A stretch of 63,174 bases of DNA from Polaromonas sp. UBA5171 (GCA_002413395.1 DHWX01000009.1:1-63174), one strand, 5' to 3'; positions 34,010 to 42,471 are shown, counted from the first letter of the stretch. Notes: a model not told the origin generated them from the letters alone. A program made the numbers and translations.

Positions 34010-34858
34010 GTGGCGAACGACGATGAACGCGACCAGCCGCATCGCTGGTACAGCACCAACCTGGTCGGTGTGCCAGCGCTGTTGCTGGCCAGCACCACGT
34101 TCAATGCCAATCCGGCAGCACTGGCTATTGCCGGCACGCGCGCAGCCCACGCCGGACTGTTCGCGTTGCTGGAGCGCAGCCGGGACCTGAACGAGGCGCG
34201 CGAGATGTTCGTCCATTACCTGGTCATCGCCTTCGGCCTGCGCAAGCCCGAGCCGCATGAGTTGCCTGGCCTGGGCGTGGCCGAGCAGCGGCGCTGGCGC
34301 AGTAGCTGGCGCAAGTTGCTGCAGGGTTGGGGTATGGATGCCAATGGCCCGGCCGGCGCCGTCCTCAAAGGCTGGGTTGAAAGCCGCTTCGGCCTGGTTC
34401 CAGGCTACCACAAGGCTCCGCTGGCGCGCTTTCCGTCGCCGACCTGGATCGCCTATCTGGAAGAAAAAACCGCCAGCCGCTATCACAACAACAACATCCA
34501 CCAGCAACTGGACTTGCTGTACGAATTCTGCCAATGGGCGCTACAGCGCTTCCCGCCACCCGGCAGCGCAACATCGCCGCGGCACCTGCAGCTGTGGCGT
34601 GGCAGCACGCGGTGTGAAGAGCAACTGATCGCAGGCCGACTGCAGGACCGGCGCTGCACGGTACGCTTGAACAACATCGTCTCGTTCAGTCTGTCCCACC
34701 AGGATGCGGCCTGCTTTGGTGACTGGATTTTTGAGGTGCAGGTGCCTGCCTGCAAGGTCCTGGTGTTCCCCGGCCTGCTGCCCGGCCAGGTGCTGCAGGG
34801 CGAGCAGGAGGTGCTGGCGCTCGGTGGCGACTATGAAGTGGAGGCCCGCTATGCGTGA
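34010..34858 (+). CDS. draT: DraT, dinitrogenase-reductase ADP-ribosyltransferase
   Basis: DraT uses NAD+ to ADP-ribosylate Arg102 of NifH and switch nitrogenase off when ammonium appears or energy falls. The protein is 282 residues from GTG 34010. Family phrases: WYSTNLVGVPALLLASTTFN, AREMFVHYLVIAFGLRKPE, KGWVESRFGLVPGYHKAPL, SRYHNNNIHQQLDLLYEFCQW. The transferase core is visible as LQLWRGSTRCEEQ (Arg-Gly strand), NNIVSFSLS (Ser motif) and EQEVLALGGDYEVE (ExE-like Glu). Overlaps draG by 7 bases. Confidence 0.93.
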   Translation: MANDDERDQPHRWYSTNLVGVPALLLASTTFNANPAALAIAGTRAAHAGLFALLERSRDLNEAREMFVHYLVIAFGLRKPEPHELPGLGVAEQRRWRSSWRKLLQGWGMDANGPAGAVLKGWVESRFGLVPGYHKAPLARFPSPTWIAYLEEKTASRYHNNNIHQQLDLLYEFCQWALQRFPPPGSATSPRHLQLWRGSTRCEEQLIAGRLQDRRCTVRLNNIVSFSLSHQDAACFGDWIFEVQVPACKVLVFPGLLPGQVLQGEQEVLALGGDYEVEARYA

Positions 34859-35777
34859 GCTGTTCGACAAGGCTCTGGGCGCCTACCTGGGGCTGGCCAT
34901 CGGGGACGCGCTGGGCGCGACGGTAGAGTTCATGCGCCCGCGTGAGATTGCGGCGCAGTACGGCGTTCACCGCGAGATCATCGGCGGCGGCTGGCTAAAG
35001 CTGGCACGCGGCCAGGTCACCGATGACACGACGATGAGCCTGGCGCTCGGCAGCGCGCTGCTGAAGGGCGGCGAGCACGCGCTACGCGGCCATACCGGCG
35101 GCGATGAAGCCTTGCTGCGCAGTATCGGCCAGGCATTCGTTCAATGGCTGCAAGGCAAGCCGGTGGACTGCGGCAACACTTGTCGTCGCGGCATCCTGCG
35201 ATTCTTGCACGAAGACACGCTGGCCGGCCCGTACAACCCGGGCGACGCTGGCAACGGCGCGCTGATGCGCAACCTGCCTGCCGTGCTGGCCACGCTGGGC
35301 AGTGACAGCGCGTTCCAGCGCCTGTCGCTGGCGCAGGCGCATCTGACCCACCGGCATCTGCTGTCCGACGCGGCCGTGCTGGGCATCGGTCAACTGTTGC
35401 GCCGGCTACTGGGTGGCAGTGACCACCGAGAATGTCAACGCTGGGCCGAGCAATGGACCGCCGAGAACCCGGCATTCCGCTTTACGCCTTACCGTGGCTG
35501 CGCCACCGCCTATGTGGTGGACACCGTACAGACCGTGCTGCACTTCCTGACGCTGCACGAAGACTTTGAGGCGGCACTGGTGGCCACCGTCAACCAGGGC
35601 GACGATGCCGATACCACCGGCGCCCTGGTCGGCATGCTGGCTGGGGCACGCTGCGGTGCCTCAAAGCTGCCGCAGCGCTGGTTGCACCGACTACAGCCCG
35701 CCATCGTGCAGGCCATCACCGACCAGACCAGCGGCCTGCTGGCAATGGCAGAAGGTCTCGGCGCCCTGCAACTATGA
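34852..35777 (+). CDS. draG: DraG, dinitrogenase-reductase ADP-ribosyl hydrolase
   Basis: DraG removes ADP-ribose from NifH and restores activity. Start at ATG 34852 (MRELFDKALGAYLG), overlapping draT; 308 residues, the longer frame from 34704 being an overlap. Binuclear Mn site residues: GLAIGDALGATVEF, then TDDTTMSLALG, and near the end NQGDDADTTGALVGML. NPGDAGNGALMRNLPAVL is also typical. Complete set of catalytic acidic residues seems present. Confidence 0.94.
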
Positions 35778-35801
35778 CTTCCACCTGAAACGGAGATCAC
35801 C

Positions 35802-36038
35802 ATGCCCCTCTACGACTACCAATGCCAAGCCTGCGGCCACCGCTTCGAGACCCTGACACGCGCTGGCAGCACACCTGTTTGCCCGCGATGCAACAGCATG
35901 GCTTTGGACAAACAGATCAGCGCACCCGTCGCACCAGGCAAAAGCAAAGCCATCATCGCCGCCAACCGCGCCAAAGCGGCTCGCGGGGGGCACTTGAGCA
36001 ACTACTCCAAACCCGAGCAAAAGAAACCGCTGCGCTGA
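35802..36038 (+). CDS. FmdB-family zinc-ribbon protein
   Basis: A 78-residue FmdB-type protein. Two CxxC knuckles are seen: YQCQACGHRFE and PVCPRCNS, followed by a basic, disordered tail. FmdB proteins are putative regulators of unclear function. Placed 24 bases after draG, so it is likely in the draTG transcript; a similar zinc ribbon is often near nif genes. Confidence 0.85.
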   Translation: MPLYDYQCQACGHRFETLTRAGSTPVCPRCNSMALDKQISAPVAPGKSKAIIAANRAKAARGGHLSNYSKPEQKKPLR

Positions 36039-36092
36039 ACACAGCTCTGATCCTTGGCCGACGCACCGGTATAAAGGGGTTCCACCTTGTCC

Positions 36093-36389
36093 TCAGGCGC
36101 GGACCAGCAATTCCACGGTAACGGGTTCTTCACCCAGCACCGCCTGACAGGCCAGACGTGAGTTGGAACTGATACCGACAATGGTGTCGAGCTTCTCGTT
36201 CTCCAGGCGCTGGATTTTCGACAGGCTCTTGCGGCCCACCGGTACCAGGACATGGCAGTCCTCGCATTTGGCTTCGCCGCCGCATTTGCTGATAATCGGC
36301 TCGCCGGCGGCTTGCAGGGCTTTGAGCAAGCTGGTGCCGGCGGCGACTTCGTAGGTTTTACCGGATGGAAGGACTGTGAGTGTGGTCAT
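36093..36389 (-). CDS. 2Fe-2S ferredoxin, last gene of nifB operon
   Basis: A 98-residue ferredoxin with SKCGGEAKCEDCHV (C-x5-C-x2-C) at about 35-45 and a fourth Cys in SRLACQAVLG. The C-x5-C-x2-C spacing is that of adrenodoxin/ISC-type ferredoxins. It is about 60 bases after the SIR2-like gene and probably co-transcribed. May supply electrons for cofactor synthesis. Confidence 0.85.
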   Translation of the reverse strand: MTTLTVLPSGKTYEVAAGTSLLKALQAAGEPIISKCGGEAKCEDCHVLVPVGRKSLSKIQRLENEKLDTIVGISSNSRLACQAVLGEEPVTVELLVRA

Positions 36390-36449
36390 GGTGATTCGCG
36401 GATCAAGGCCGCGTGGGTGGTTAAAAAAGAAACAAAAATTTAGCGGTCT

Positions 36450-37301
36450 TCAAGTAGCGGGTTCTAGCTGCATCGCGTCCATCAAAAATCGTGCAAACGG
36501 CGCCAGCGGCATGTCGATGCGGGTGATGCCCTGCTCTTGCAAAAAGCGCGCTTCCATGCGCGTGGGCTCATGGGGCAACACCGCCCAGTGATGATCGCTG
36601 GATCGCTTCATGATCTGGCGCGCAAAGCAGCGCGTGAGCTGGTCGTCAAAGCGACAGCCCAGGAACAGAAAATTGCGGCCGCCGCGCCAGGCCTGTACCG
36701 CCGCAGGAATTGGCGTCTGGATGTCAATTTCAGTCAGCACTTCGACATAGTCGCTGTCAGAGACCAGGTAGTTGCCGGCCGGCCCGTGGCTGCCGATGGG
36801 CTTGTAGAGGATGCGCTCTACATCCACCGGCAGCACCGGCAGAAATTCGTCATTGTCGGCATACACGCCGGTCCATTGGCCAAAATGTTCGGACTGCGAC
36901 AGCCCTTGAATCTGCACCCAGCCGCCTCGCGGCCGGGTCTGTGCCAGCGCGGCAGCAAAAGTGTCGTCATACCAGGTATCAACCCACAGCCTCGCGCCGC
37001 TGCCGGCCAGCGCCCGGTGCAAGGCCGAAGGCGCGGGCGTGGCGGCAAAAGCGCCATTCATGAGATGCACCACCGATTTGCGATGTTTGAAGTTCTCTAT
37101 GAACTGCGCCGCCTGGGTCAGACGTTTGCGGATCTTGTGCGGCACGCTGACCTGGGTGGTCATGATCTCAGCCAGCGCCACCGGAGTGGCCGGAACTTTG
37201 AGTTCGCCGCACAGCGACAACATGTCGGGACCCAGATAGGGAATGATGGTGCCCGCGTCGAGCTGCCGGGCAATGTCATGGATCAAAGCGTGGGAGTTCA
37301 T
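36450..37301 (-). CDS. SIR2-like protein in the nifB operon
   Basis: A 283-residue protein resembling the SIR2_2 type of NAD-binding proteins: GTIIPYLGPDMLSL at about 17-30 replaces the usual GAG loop, VDTWYDDTFAAAL at 107-119 corresponds to the TNYD strand, and FLFLGCRFDDQLTRCF at 211-226 to the LGxSxxD strand. The KxHG position, normally carrying the catalytic His, reads KPIGSHG at 167-173, so the His is shifted or absent. Canonical zinc-ribbon cysteines of sirtuins are lacking. A role in sensing NAD or a nif-linked enzymatic step is possible but unproven. Starts 10 bases after a possible 23-residue peptide. Confidence 0.7.
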   Translation of the reverse strand: MNSHALIHDIARQLDAGTIIPYLGPDMLSLCGELKVPATPVALAEIMTTQVSVPHKIRKRLTQAAQFIENFKHRKSVVHLMNGAFAATPAPSALHRALAGSGARLWVDTWYDDTFAAALAQTRPRGGWVQIQGLSQSEHFGQWTGVYADNDEFLPVLPVDVERILYKPIGSHGPAGNYLVSDSDYVEVLTEIDIQTPIPAAVQAWRGGRNFLFLGCRFDDQLTRCFARQIMKRSSDHHWAVLPHEPTRMEARFLQEQGITRIDMPLAPFARFLMDAMQLEPAT

Positions 37302-37310
37302 GGCTTCGCC

Positions 37311-37382
37311 TCACAGGTAAATGGCGGCCCCGGCACCGATGCCGAGGGCGCGTTCAAACACGGAGATGACATTGACAGCCAT
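37311..37382 (-). CDS. Possible 23-residue hydrophobic peptide
   Basis: ATG 37382 is preceded by AGGACTAGCC and opens three bases after the stop of the 86-residue gene; its TGA at 37311-37313 is 9 bases before the SIR2-like ATG. The product, MAVNVISVFERALGIGAGAA followed by IYL, is a hydrophobic Gly/Ala-rich helix. The tight start and stop spacing argues for real translation; without it the operon would have an unusual 80-base gap here. No homologue is known to me. Confidence 0.4.
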   Translation of the reverse strand: MAVNVISVFERALGIGAGAAIYL

Positions 37383-37384
37383 GG

Positions 37385-37645
37385 CTAGTCCTGCGTCAGG
37401 ATCAGCGCCGTCGCCTCGGAAGGCTGCTGCGTGATGTGCCAGCAAGGGCCGTTGGAGGTGGCCAGGTAGACGCGTCGGCTGCCCAGCAGCAGTGCGGGGG
37501 TCTCGTCGCGCATGTCCAGCGCATCCACCAGCACGGTGCGCACCTCGGGATAACGTGCGCGCCAGATCGCTGCCGCGTCGCGCAGAGAGGGCGCAGCGCC
37601 AATCACTTGGCTGGCGTTGCGCAGAAGTTCACTGGTCATGGTCAT
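37385..37645 (-). CDS. Unrecognised 86-residue nif-operon protein
   Basis: Start chosen at ATG 37645, with CAGGAG 7 bases upstream; the open frame starts earlier only through a TTG. The small protein has RDAAAIWRARYPEVRTVLVDALDMRDETPALLLGSRRVYLA, a compact alpha/beta pattern with no known motif. Between nifT and the SIR2-like gene in the nifB operon. Related short proteins are known beside nifT in other diazotrophs only from recollection of gene order. Confidence 0.55.
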   Translation of the reverse strand: MTMTSELLRNASQVIGAAPSLRDAAAIWRARYPEVRTVLVDALDMRDETPALLLGSRRVYLATSNGPCWHITQQPSEATALILTQD

Positions 37646-37647
37646 GC

Positions 37648-37878
37648 TCAATCTCCTGAATCTTCAGTCATCGCGAGGCGCCGCGCTTCGACCGTGATGG
37701 GCAGCGGCGTGTCGGCCGGCATGGCGGGCAAATCAAACTGCCAGCCATTGGCCAGTGTTACCAGCCCGCCCCACATGCCGGGGTTGGCCATGGAAACAAT
37801 GGGTTCCTCCATATCTTTTTTGGGCACATAACCGGTCAGCGTGCCCTTGCTGTCTTTACGGATCATCAGTTTCATCAT
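37648..37878 (-). CDS. nifT: NifT/FixU
   Basis: A 76-residue NifT. Seen: KLMIRKDSKGTLTGYVPKKDMEEPIVS then MWGGLVTLANGWQFDLP, both family features. Encoded 40 bases after nifS. NifT is conserved in diazotrophs but its loss often has little effect; its exact role is unknown. Confidence 0.9.
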   Translation of the reverse strand: MMKLMIRKDSKGTLTGYVPKKDMEEPIVSMANPGMWGGLVTLANGWQFDLPAMPADTPLPITVEARRLAMTEDSGD

Positions 37879-37918
37879 CGGCTCCTGGTAGGGGTAAACA
37901 TAGGTTTTCTGGTTCTCT

Positions 37919-39067
37919 TTAAGGAGCGGTCAACATTTTTTCACGCAACAGCGGCGCCAACAACGGCGGCAGCGCATGGATCAGGTAAGTCACGTCATCC
38001 AGGGTGCTGCTCGGGCCCAGTGACAGGCGCACGGCGGCCAGCGCCTCGGTGGCGGACACCCCCATGGCCGTCAGCACATGCGAGGGCTCGCTGCCGCCGG
38101 AGGAACACGCCGCCCCCGAGGACGCAGCCACGCCCAGGCGCTCCAGCCGCTGCAATACGACATCGGCCGACAGTTGGCCAAAGCGCAGATAGCTGGTGCC
38201 CGGCAGGCGTGGCACATCCTGGGACCAGACGTAGGTGTCAGGTAGCGCACGGGTCAGTCCGCTTTCAAGCGCGTCGCGCAGCGTGGCCACGCGTGCGGCC
38301 TCCATGGCGACGTCGCCCAGCAGCTCTAGCGCGGCAGCCAGGCCTACAATCCCGGCCAGGTTTTCGGTACCACCGCGCCGACCGCGCTCCTGGCTGCCCA
38401 GCGTTTGCGGCGCAAACTCAACACCCTGGCGCAGCAGCAGCGCACCGACACCTTTCGGGCCCTGCAGCTTGTGTGCCGACAGCGACACCGCATCCGCACC
38501 GCAGGTGGAAAAAACGAAAGACTGCTTGCCGATGAACTGGGTGGCGTCAACATGCAGCCGCGCCCCGGCTGCTTGCGTGAGTGCCGCGACCTCATTCACC
38601 GGCATCAGCGCCCCGGTCTCGTTGTTGGCGGCCATCAGCGAGACCAGCGCCACGTCCGGGCCGATCAGCGCAGCGGCTGCCCGCAGATCGAGCGTGCCAT
38701 CGCCCTGCACCGGCATCAAGCCCACTTGAATTCCACCGTCCGCCAGCGCGCGCGCCAGGCGCAGATGGCCCGCATGCTCGATGCTGCTGAACACGACGCG
38801 CCTGCGTTCCGGCGGGGTGGCGGCAAGTAGTCCGCGCACCGCCAGGTGATTGGCCTCGGTCGCCCCGCTGGTAAAAATGACCTCAACCGGTTTGCAGCCC
38901 AATACCCTTGCCACCGTTGCGCGCGCAGCGGCCAAGGCACGCTTGGCCTCCTGCCCGGGACCGTGCTGCGACGAGCTGTTGGCCCACAGACTGGAGAGCA
39001 CCGGCAGCATGGCCGCGATGACCGCTGGCGCGGGCGGCGTGGTGGCGTTGTGGTCGAGGTAAATCAT
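37919..39067 (-). CDS. nifS: NifS cysteine desulfurase
   Basis: PLP-dependent enzyme that releases sulfur from cysteine for Fe-S clusters. 382 residues. PLP lysine K200 in SLSAHKLQGPKG, active-site cysteine C321 in SSGAACSSGG, N-terminal YLDHNATTP, SIEHAGHLRL (His) and ANNETGALMPV. It is the NifS/NFS type with the short active loop. A second desulfurase of the IscS type is encoded at 49941, so the island has two. No nifU accompanies it. Confidence 0.93.
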   Translation of the reverse strand: MIYLDHNATTPPAPAVIAAMLPVLSSLWANSSSQHGPGQEAKRALAAARATVARVLGCKPVEVIFTSGATEANHLAVRGLLAATPPERRRVVFSSIEHAGHLRLARALADGGIQVGLMPVQGDGTLDLRAAAALIGPDVALVSLMAANNETGALMPVNEVAALTQAAGARLHVDATQFIGKQSFVFSTCGADAVSLSAHKLQGPKGVGALLLRQGVEFAPQTLGSQERGRRGGTENLAGIVGLAAALELLGDVAMEAARVATLRDALESGLTRALPDTYVWSQDVPRLPGTSYLRFGQLSADVVLQRLERLGVAASSGAACSSGGSEPSHVLTAMGVSATEALAAVRLSLGPSSTLDDVTYLIHALPPLLAPLLREKMLTAP

Positions 39068-39087
39068 GATGATGGCGGTGATTCAGT

Positions 39088-39438
39088 TCAGGGCCAGAAC
39101 TTACGTTCGTTGTCGACGCACAGCAGGTCCAGCAACACGTCCAGCGGTTCATCTTGAAACCGCGACACCCAAATGCCGTTGACATGGTCGCGCGCAGACA
39201 GGCACCAGCGCTGCGCCGCACCGGGCATTAGCAGCGCAATGTCGATCATGCCGCCGCTGCGGTCCACATTGCGCGAGCAGCACGGGCTCTGGATGCGAAA
39301 ACTGTCGTCTTCGCGCAGCACACGCGGGCGCACATAGCGGTAGCGCACACGCTCGTGCAGCGCCCGCTCCAAGCGGTGCTGCATGAAGTCAAGTACCTGG
39401 CCGCTGGCATGAGCAGCCACCGCCCTGTTTATAGTCAT
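39088..39438 (-). CDS. Unrecognised 116-residue nif-operon protein
   Basis: Not recognised. Seen: VRYRYVRPRVLREDDSFRIQ, SPCCSRNVDRSGGMID with paired cysteines, and WCLSARDHVNGIWVSRF. ATG 39438 overlaps the stop of the NifZ-like gene at 39435 (ATGA), which supports translation. Between nifZ-like and nifS in the nifB operon. May bind metal through the CC pair; this is speculation. Confidence 0.6.
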   Translation of the reverse strand: MTINRAVAAHASGQVLDFMQHRLERALHERVRYRYVRPRVLREDDSFRIQSPCCSRNVDRSGGMIDIALLMPGAAQRWCLSARDHVNGIWVSRFQDEPLDVLLDLLCVDNERKFWP

Positions 39439-39722
39439 GCCAGATCCTGCGTCTCCGGCAGCAGTCCGAAAGGTGCCGGAACGATTTCAATTTCAAGGCA
39501 ACCGACCACACAGCCATCAAACTGCACCAGGTACACCGGCTCGTTCAAGTCCTGCGCATGACCCACATTGACGATCTCACCGACGGCGCCCCGTGCGGCC
39601 AGTAGTGCATCGAATGGACGTTCGGGGTAGCTGCCATCGTTGAACAGGTCGTCCAGCGCAATCACGCGCTGACCCCAGGCATACGCAGCGGCGCGTGGTT
39701 CGATAGCGGTCATGGCATTCAT
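39435..39722 (-). CDS. Second NifZ-type protein
   Basis: A 95-residue protein with the NifZ domain pattern: RVIALDDLFNDGSYPERP, LLAARGAVGEIVNVG, VYLVQFDGCVVGCLEIEI. NifZ aids maturation of the P-cluster-containing MoFe protein. It directly follows another NifZ-type gene, so the island carries a tandem pair that has diverged strongly. NifZ domains vary in length and this is near the short end. Confidence 0.75.
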   Translation of the reverse strand: MNAMTAIEPRAAAYAWGQRVIALDDLFNDGSYPERPFDALLAARGAVGEIVNVGHAQDLNEPVYLVQFDGCVVGCLEIEIVPAPFGLLPETQDLA

Positions 39723-39730
39723 GGCTTCCT

Positions 39731-40084
39731 TTATGGCGTCGCAGATCCGAGCAAGCGCAGCATGCCGGCTTTGTCGCCCAGCCGTTGCAGCACGTCGTCG
39801 GGCAAGTTGTCCAGCGTGCAGAGCTCCCTGGCACGCATGCCGACGCGGTGGCCGGACTCGACGAAGTCCACCGCGTAGATATAAAACTGCTGCAGAAAGG
39901 TATTGATGTGGATGACGTAGCCGATTTCCCCCTTGTTCACCAGCAGCTCACCAATGTCCCGACCGCTGTAGGTGCCGTCGTTGCGGACCACCGAACGCGC
40001 CACCACCCGCTCGCCATAGCTGAAACGCGGCGGGAAGGCGATTTCGATCGCATCATCGTCAAAGTCCAGACTGGCGGCATTCAT
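39731..40084 (-). CDS. nifZ: NifZ
   Basis: Start at ATG 40084; 117 residues. Seen: PPRFSYGERVVARSVVRNDGTYSG, then IGELLVNKGEIGYVIHINTFLQQFYIYAVDFVESGHRVGMRARELC. NifZ helps form the second P-cluster of NifDK. It follows the IscA-like gene by about 27 bases and is 9 bases before the second NifZ-type gene. Confidence 0.85.
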   Translation of the reverse strand: MNAASLDFDDDAIEIAFPPRFSYGERVVARSVVRNDGTYSGRDIGELLVNKGEIGYVIHINTFLQQFYIYAVDFVESGHRVGMRARELCTLDNLPDDVLQRLGDKAGMLRLLGSATP

Positions 40085-40110
40085 GGAATCGCCCTTTGGG
40101 TGCCTGGCGC

Positions 40111-40518
40111 TCAGTGCACCAGAATGGGGGCTGCCGGACGGCCGCGCCCAATCGAACTGACATCGATCCGGGTGACACCGGGTGGCGCGGCCTCGGCACT
40201 GCTGCTGCAAGCACAGGCCGCCTGATTCGGGTTGATGAAGCTCAGACCCGACCGGGTGGCCGTCTCGGCGAAGTCGATCGTCACACCTTGAAGCAGCAAG
40301 CAGCTTTCGGCTGACAAGAAGATGCGCAGGCCATTGACTTCCAGCGTCTGCTCGCCAGGCTGTGAAGCCGCCTCGGCGCTGAACTCTGACGAGTAGCCCG
40401 AGCAGCCGCCCGCGCTCACAGCCAGGCGCAAGCCAGCGCCTTCGGCCAAACCGGAAAAACGCATGATGCGGCGGATGAACTTCTCTGCGGCGTGGGTGAT
40501 GATGACGTTCGGCAACAT
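40111..40518 (-). CDS. IscA/HesB-type Fe-S assembly protein in the nifB operon
   Basis: Start at ATG 40518 (MLPNVIITHAAEKFIRR); 135 residues. Conserved IscA cysteines: VSAGGCSGYSSEF (first), and NQAACACSSS (CxC pair near the end). The C-terminal extension after the CxC is longer than usual. A-type carrier probably serving NifB or other nif Fe-S proteins, as nifB neighbours in other diazotrophs do. Confidence 0.85.
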   Translation of the reverse strand: MLPNVIITHAAEKFIRRIMRFSGLAEGAGLRLAVSAGGCSGYSSEFSAEAASQPGEQTLEVNGLRIFLSAESCLLLQGVTIDFAETATRSGLSFINPNQAACACSSSAEAAPPGVTRIDVSSIGRGRPAAPILVH

Positions 40519-40544
40519 GATGTTGAAAATCCTCTTGAGCAGGT

Positions 40545-40739
40545 TCAGACCTTGACGATGCATCCGTCGACGGGACACACGGCGACGCACTGCGGTGCGT
40601 CGAAATGGCCCTCGCAGTCAGTGCACTTTTTGACGTCGATGACGTAGGTGCCATTTTTCTCGCGAATGGCCACGTTCGGGCATTCCGGCTCGCAGGCGGA
40701 GCAGGCGGTACAGGTGGATGAAATGATTTTCATGGGCAT
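40545..40739 (-). CDS. nifB-linked 4Fe-4S ferredoxin
   Basis: A 64-residue 2[4Fe-4S]-type ferredoxin with CTACSACEPECPN and CTDCEGHFDAPQCVAVCPV, the second motif expanded by an insertion. This layout is typical of ferredoxins encoded next to nifB (FdxN type), which reduce NifB for NifB-co synthesis. Starts 35 bases after nifB. Confidence 0.88.
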   Translation of the reverse strand: MPMKIISSTCTACSACEPECPNVAIREKNGTYVIDVKKCTDCEGHFDAPQCVAVCPVDGCIVKV

Positions 40740-40774
40740 GGTGACTCTCCTGGAGGGTTGGAAAAATGGAAAAC

Positions 40775-42382
40775 TCAGGCCGCCATGGCAACGCTGTTGG
40801 CAAGGCTTGTATAGGCGCCCTGGCGGATGTGTGCGTCGCCGCGATGCTGGTGCGTGATGGCACCGCTGGCGATGCGGGCACGGTAGTCCTGGAACCATTC
40901 CAGCGCCGCCTTTTCAATGAACTCGCCCACATGCTGGTCCACCGGTTCGATACCCGCCAGCGCGAGTTCGTCCCTCGGGCAAGCGCCGATCTTGGCCACC
41001 AGCACCGCGTGGCAATCGTTGATGGCGCGCACCACCGAAGGCAACTGCTCGTCGTCGCCAAAGCCGCCCTGGCAGTACAGGTCAACCCGGCGATGGCCTA
41101 CGAACAGCGCCTGGGTGGCCGAAACTTCGAAGATCTGAAATTCAGTGACGTGGCCAAAATGTTCGTTGACCCGGCCACCGCCCTTGGTGGCTACTGCGAC
41201 CAAGACCTTGATGTCTGACGCCACTTCAGCCGTCGCCAAAGTGGCCAACGCATCTTGCTTGGCGGCCTGCTGAGCCGCGCGCTCAATTTCGACCTTGTTC
41301 TGGTAAGCACGGCGACGGTCCAGGTCATAGACAACTTCCATTTGATCGATCTTGTCGAGCGTGAACTCCTCGCTGCGGTCCTCACCCAGCAGACCGACGG
41401 CATCGGCACGGCACTGGCGGCAGTGCCGCATCAGATTGGCGCCGCCCATGCAGGCGTCTTGCACCGCCTTGAGTTCGGCGGCGGTCGGACCGCGCTGGCC
41501 GGTCAAGCCGAACACCGTGCCGTGTTCGGCTTCGCTGATCAGCGGCATGATGTTGTGCAGGAAAGCGCCGCGCTTCTTCACCTCGCGGTTAACTTCGATC
41601 AGGTGCTGGTCATTGACGCCGGGAATCAGTACCGAATTTATTTTGGTCAGCACACCGCGTGCCGTCAGCATTTCCAGACCCAGCATCTGGCGCTGGTGCA
41701 GTAGCGTGGCCGCCTCCAGGCCGATGATGCGGCGGTGATTCCAGAAGATCCACGGGTAAATCTTGGCGCCCACCGCCGGGTCCACCATATTGATGGTGAT
41801 GGTGACGTGATCGACCTTGTATTTGCAGATCTCGTCAACCCAGTCCGGCAGTGCCAGACCATTGGTGGACAGACACAGCTTGATGTCCGGCGCCTGCTGT
41901 TGCAGCATGCGGAAGGTGTCAAAGGTTTTCTTCGGGCTGGCCAGCGCGTCACCGGGTCCGGCGATACCCAGCACCGTCATTTGCGGTATCTCGCTGGCCA
42001 CGGCCACCACCTTTTTGACGGCTTGCTCGGGCGTCAGTTTTTGCGAGACCACGCCGGGGCGTGATTCGTTGCTGCAATCGTACTTGCGGTTGCAGTAGTT
42101 GCACTGGATGTTGCAGGCCGGCGCCACGGCGACGTGCATCCGGGCGAAATGGTGATGGGCTTCTTCAGAGTAGCACGGATGGTTCTTGACCTTGTCCCAG
42201 ATGTCAGGCGGCATGTCGTCCGGGCCGCCGGACGATCCGCAACTGGCTTTGCCTTCAGCACCGTGCGTAGCGCAACCGCCACTGGCGTCGGTCAGTTCGA
42301 GTTTGGCCCCCAAGGCTTTGATCTGGCCGATGCCAACATAGGTCGTAGCCGGCCTGGAGCCGCTGTGCGCACTGGCTTGCAT
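40775..42382 (-). CDS. nifB: NifB, radical SAM FeMo-cofactor synthase
   Basis: Start at ATG 42382; 535 residues. Radical SAM cysteines C90, C94, C97 (APACNIQCNYCNRKYDC), GIAGPGDALASP, then the ring-binding segment SLSTNGLALPDWVDEI; C-terminal NifX-like domain with GGGRVNEHFGHVTEFQIFEV, where the DxHFG-like His is conserved. NifB fuses two [4Fe-4S] clusters and inserts the carbide, making NifB-co. First gene of an operon of at least 10 genes. Confidence 0.96.
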   Translation of the reverse strand: MQASAHSGSRPATTYVGIGQIKALGAKLELTDASGGCATHGAEGKASCGSSGGPDDMPPDIWDKVKNHPCYSEEAHHHFARMHVAVAPACNIQCNYCNRKYDCSNESRPGVVSQKLTPEQAVKKVVAVASEIPQMTVLGIAGPGDALASPKKTFDTFRMLQQQAPDIKLCLSTNGLALPDWVDEICKYKVDHVTITINMVDPAVGAKIYPWIFWNHRRIIGLEAATLLHQRQMLGLEMLTARGVLTKINSVLIPGVNDQHLIEVNREVKKRGAFLHNIMPLISEAEHGTVFGLTGQRGPTAAELKAVQDACMGGANLMRHCRQCRADAVGLLGEDRSEEFTLDKIDQMEVVYDLDRRRAYQNKVEIERAAQQAAKQDALATLATAEVASDIKVLVAVATKGGGRVNEHFGHVTEFQIFEVSATQALFVGHRRVDLYCQGGFGDDEQLPSVVRAINDCHAVLVAKIGACPRDELALAGIEPVDQHVGEFIEKAALEWFQDYRARIASGAITHQHRGDAHIRQGAYTSLANSVAMAA

Positions 42383-42427
42383 GGAAACCCTTCTCGCAAC
42401 CAACGGTGGTCGCATGCAGGTGTTAAA

Positions 42428-42442
42428 GCTAATTCCATGCCA
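42428..42442 (-). promoter_or_regulatory. Sigma-54 (-24/-12) promoter of nifB
   Basis: The minus strand reads TGGCATGGAATTAGC, two mismatches from the consensus but with exact 10-base GG-GC spacing. Transcription would start near 42416, about 34 bases before nifB. NifA sites at 42472-42487 and 42526-42541 are upstream. Confidence 0.65.
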
Positions 42443-42471
42443 TCCGGAAACCGCCGCTTTTGCCCTGGTTT

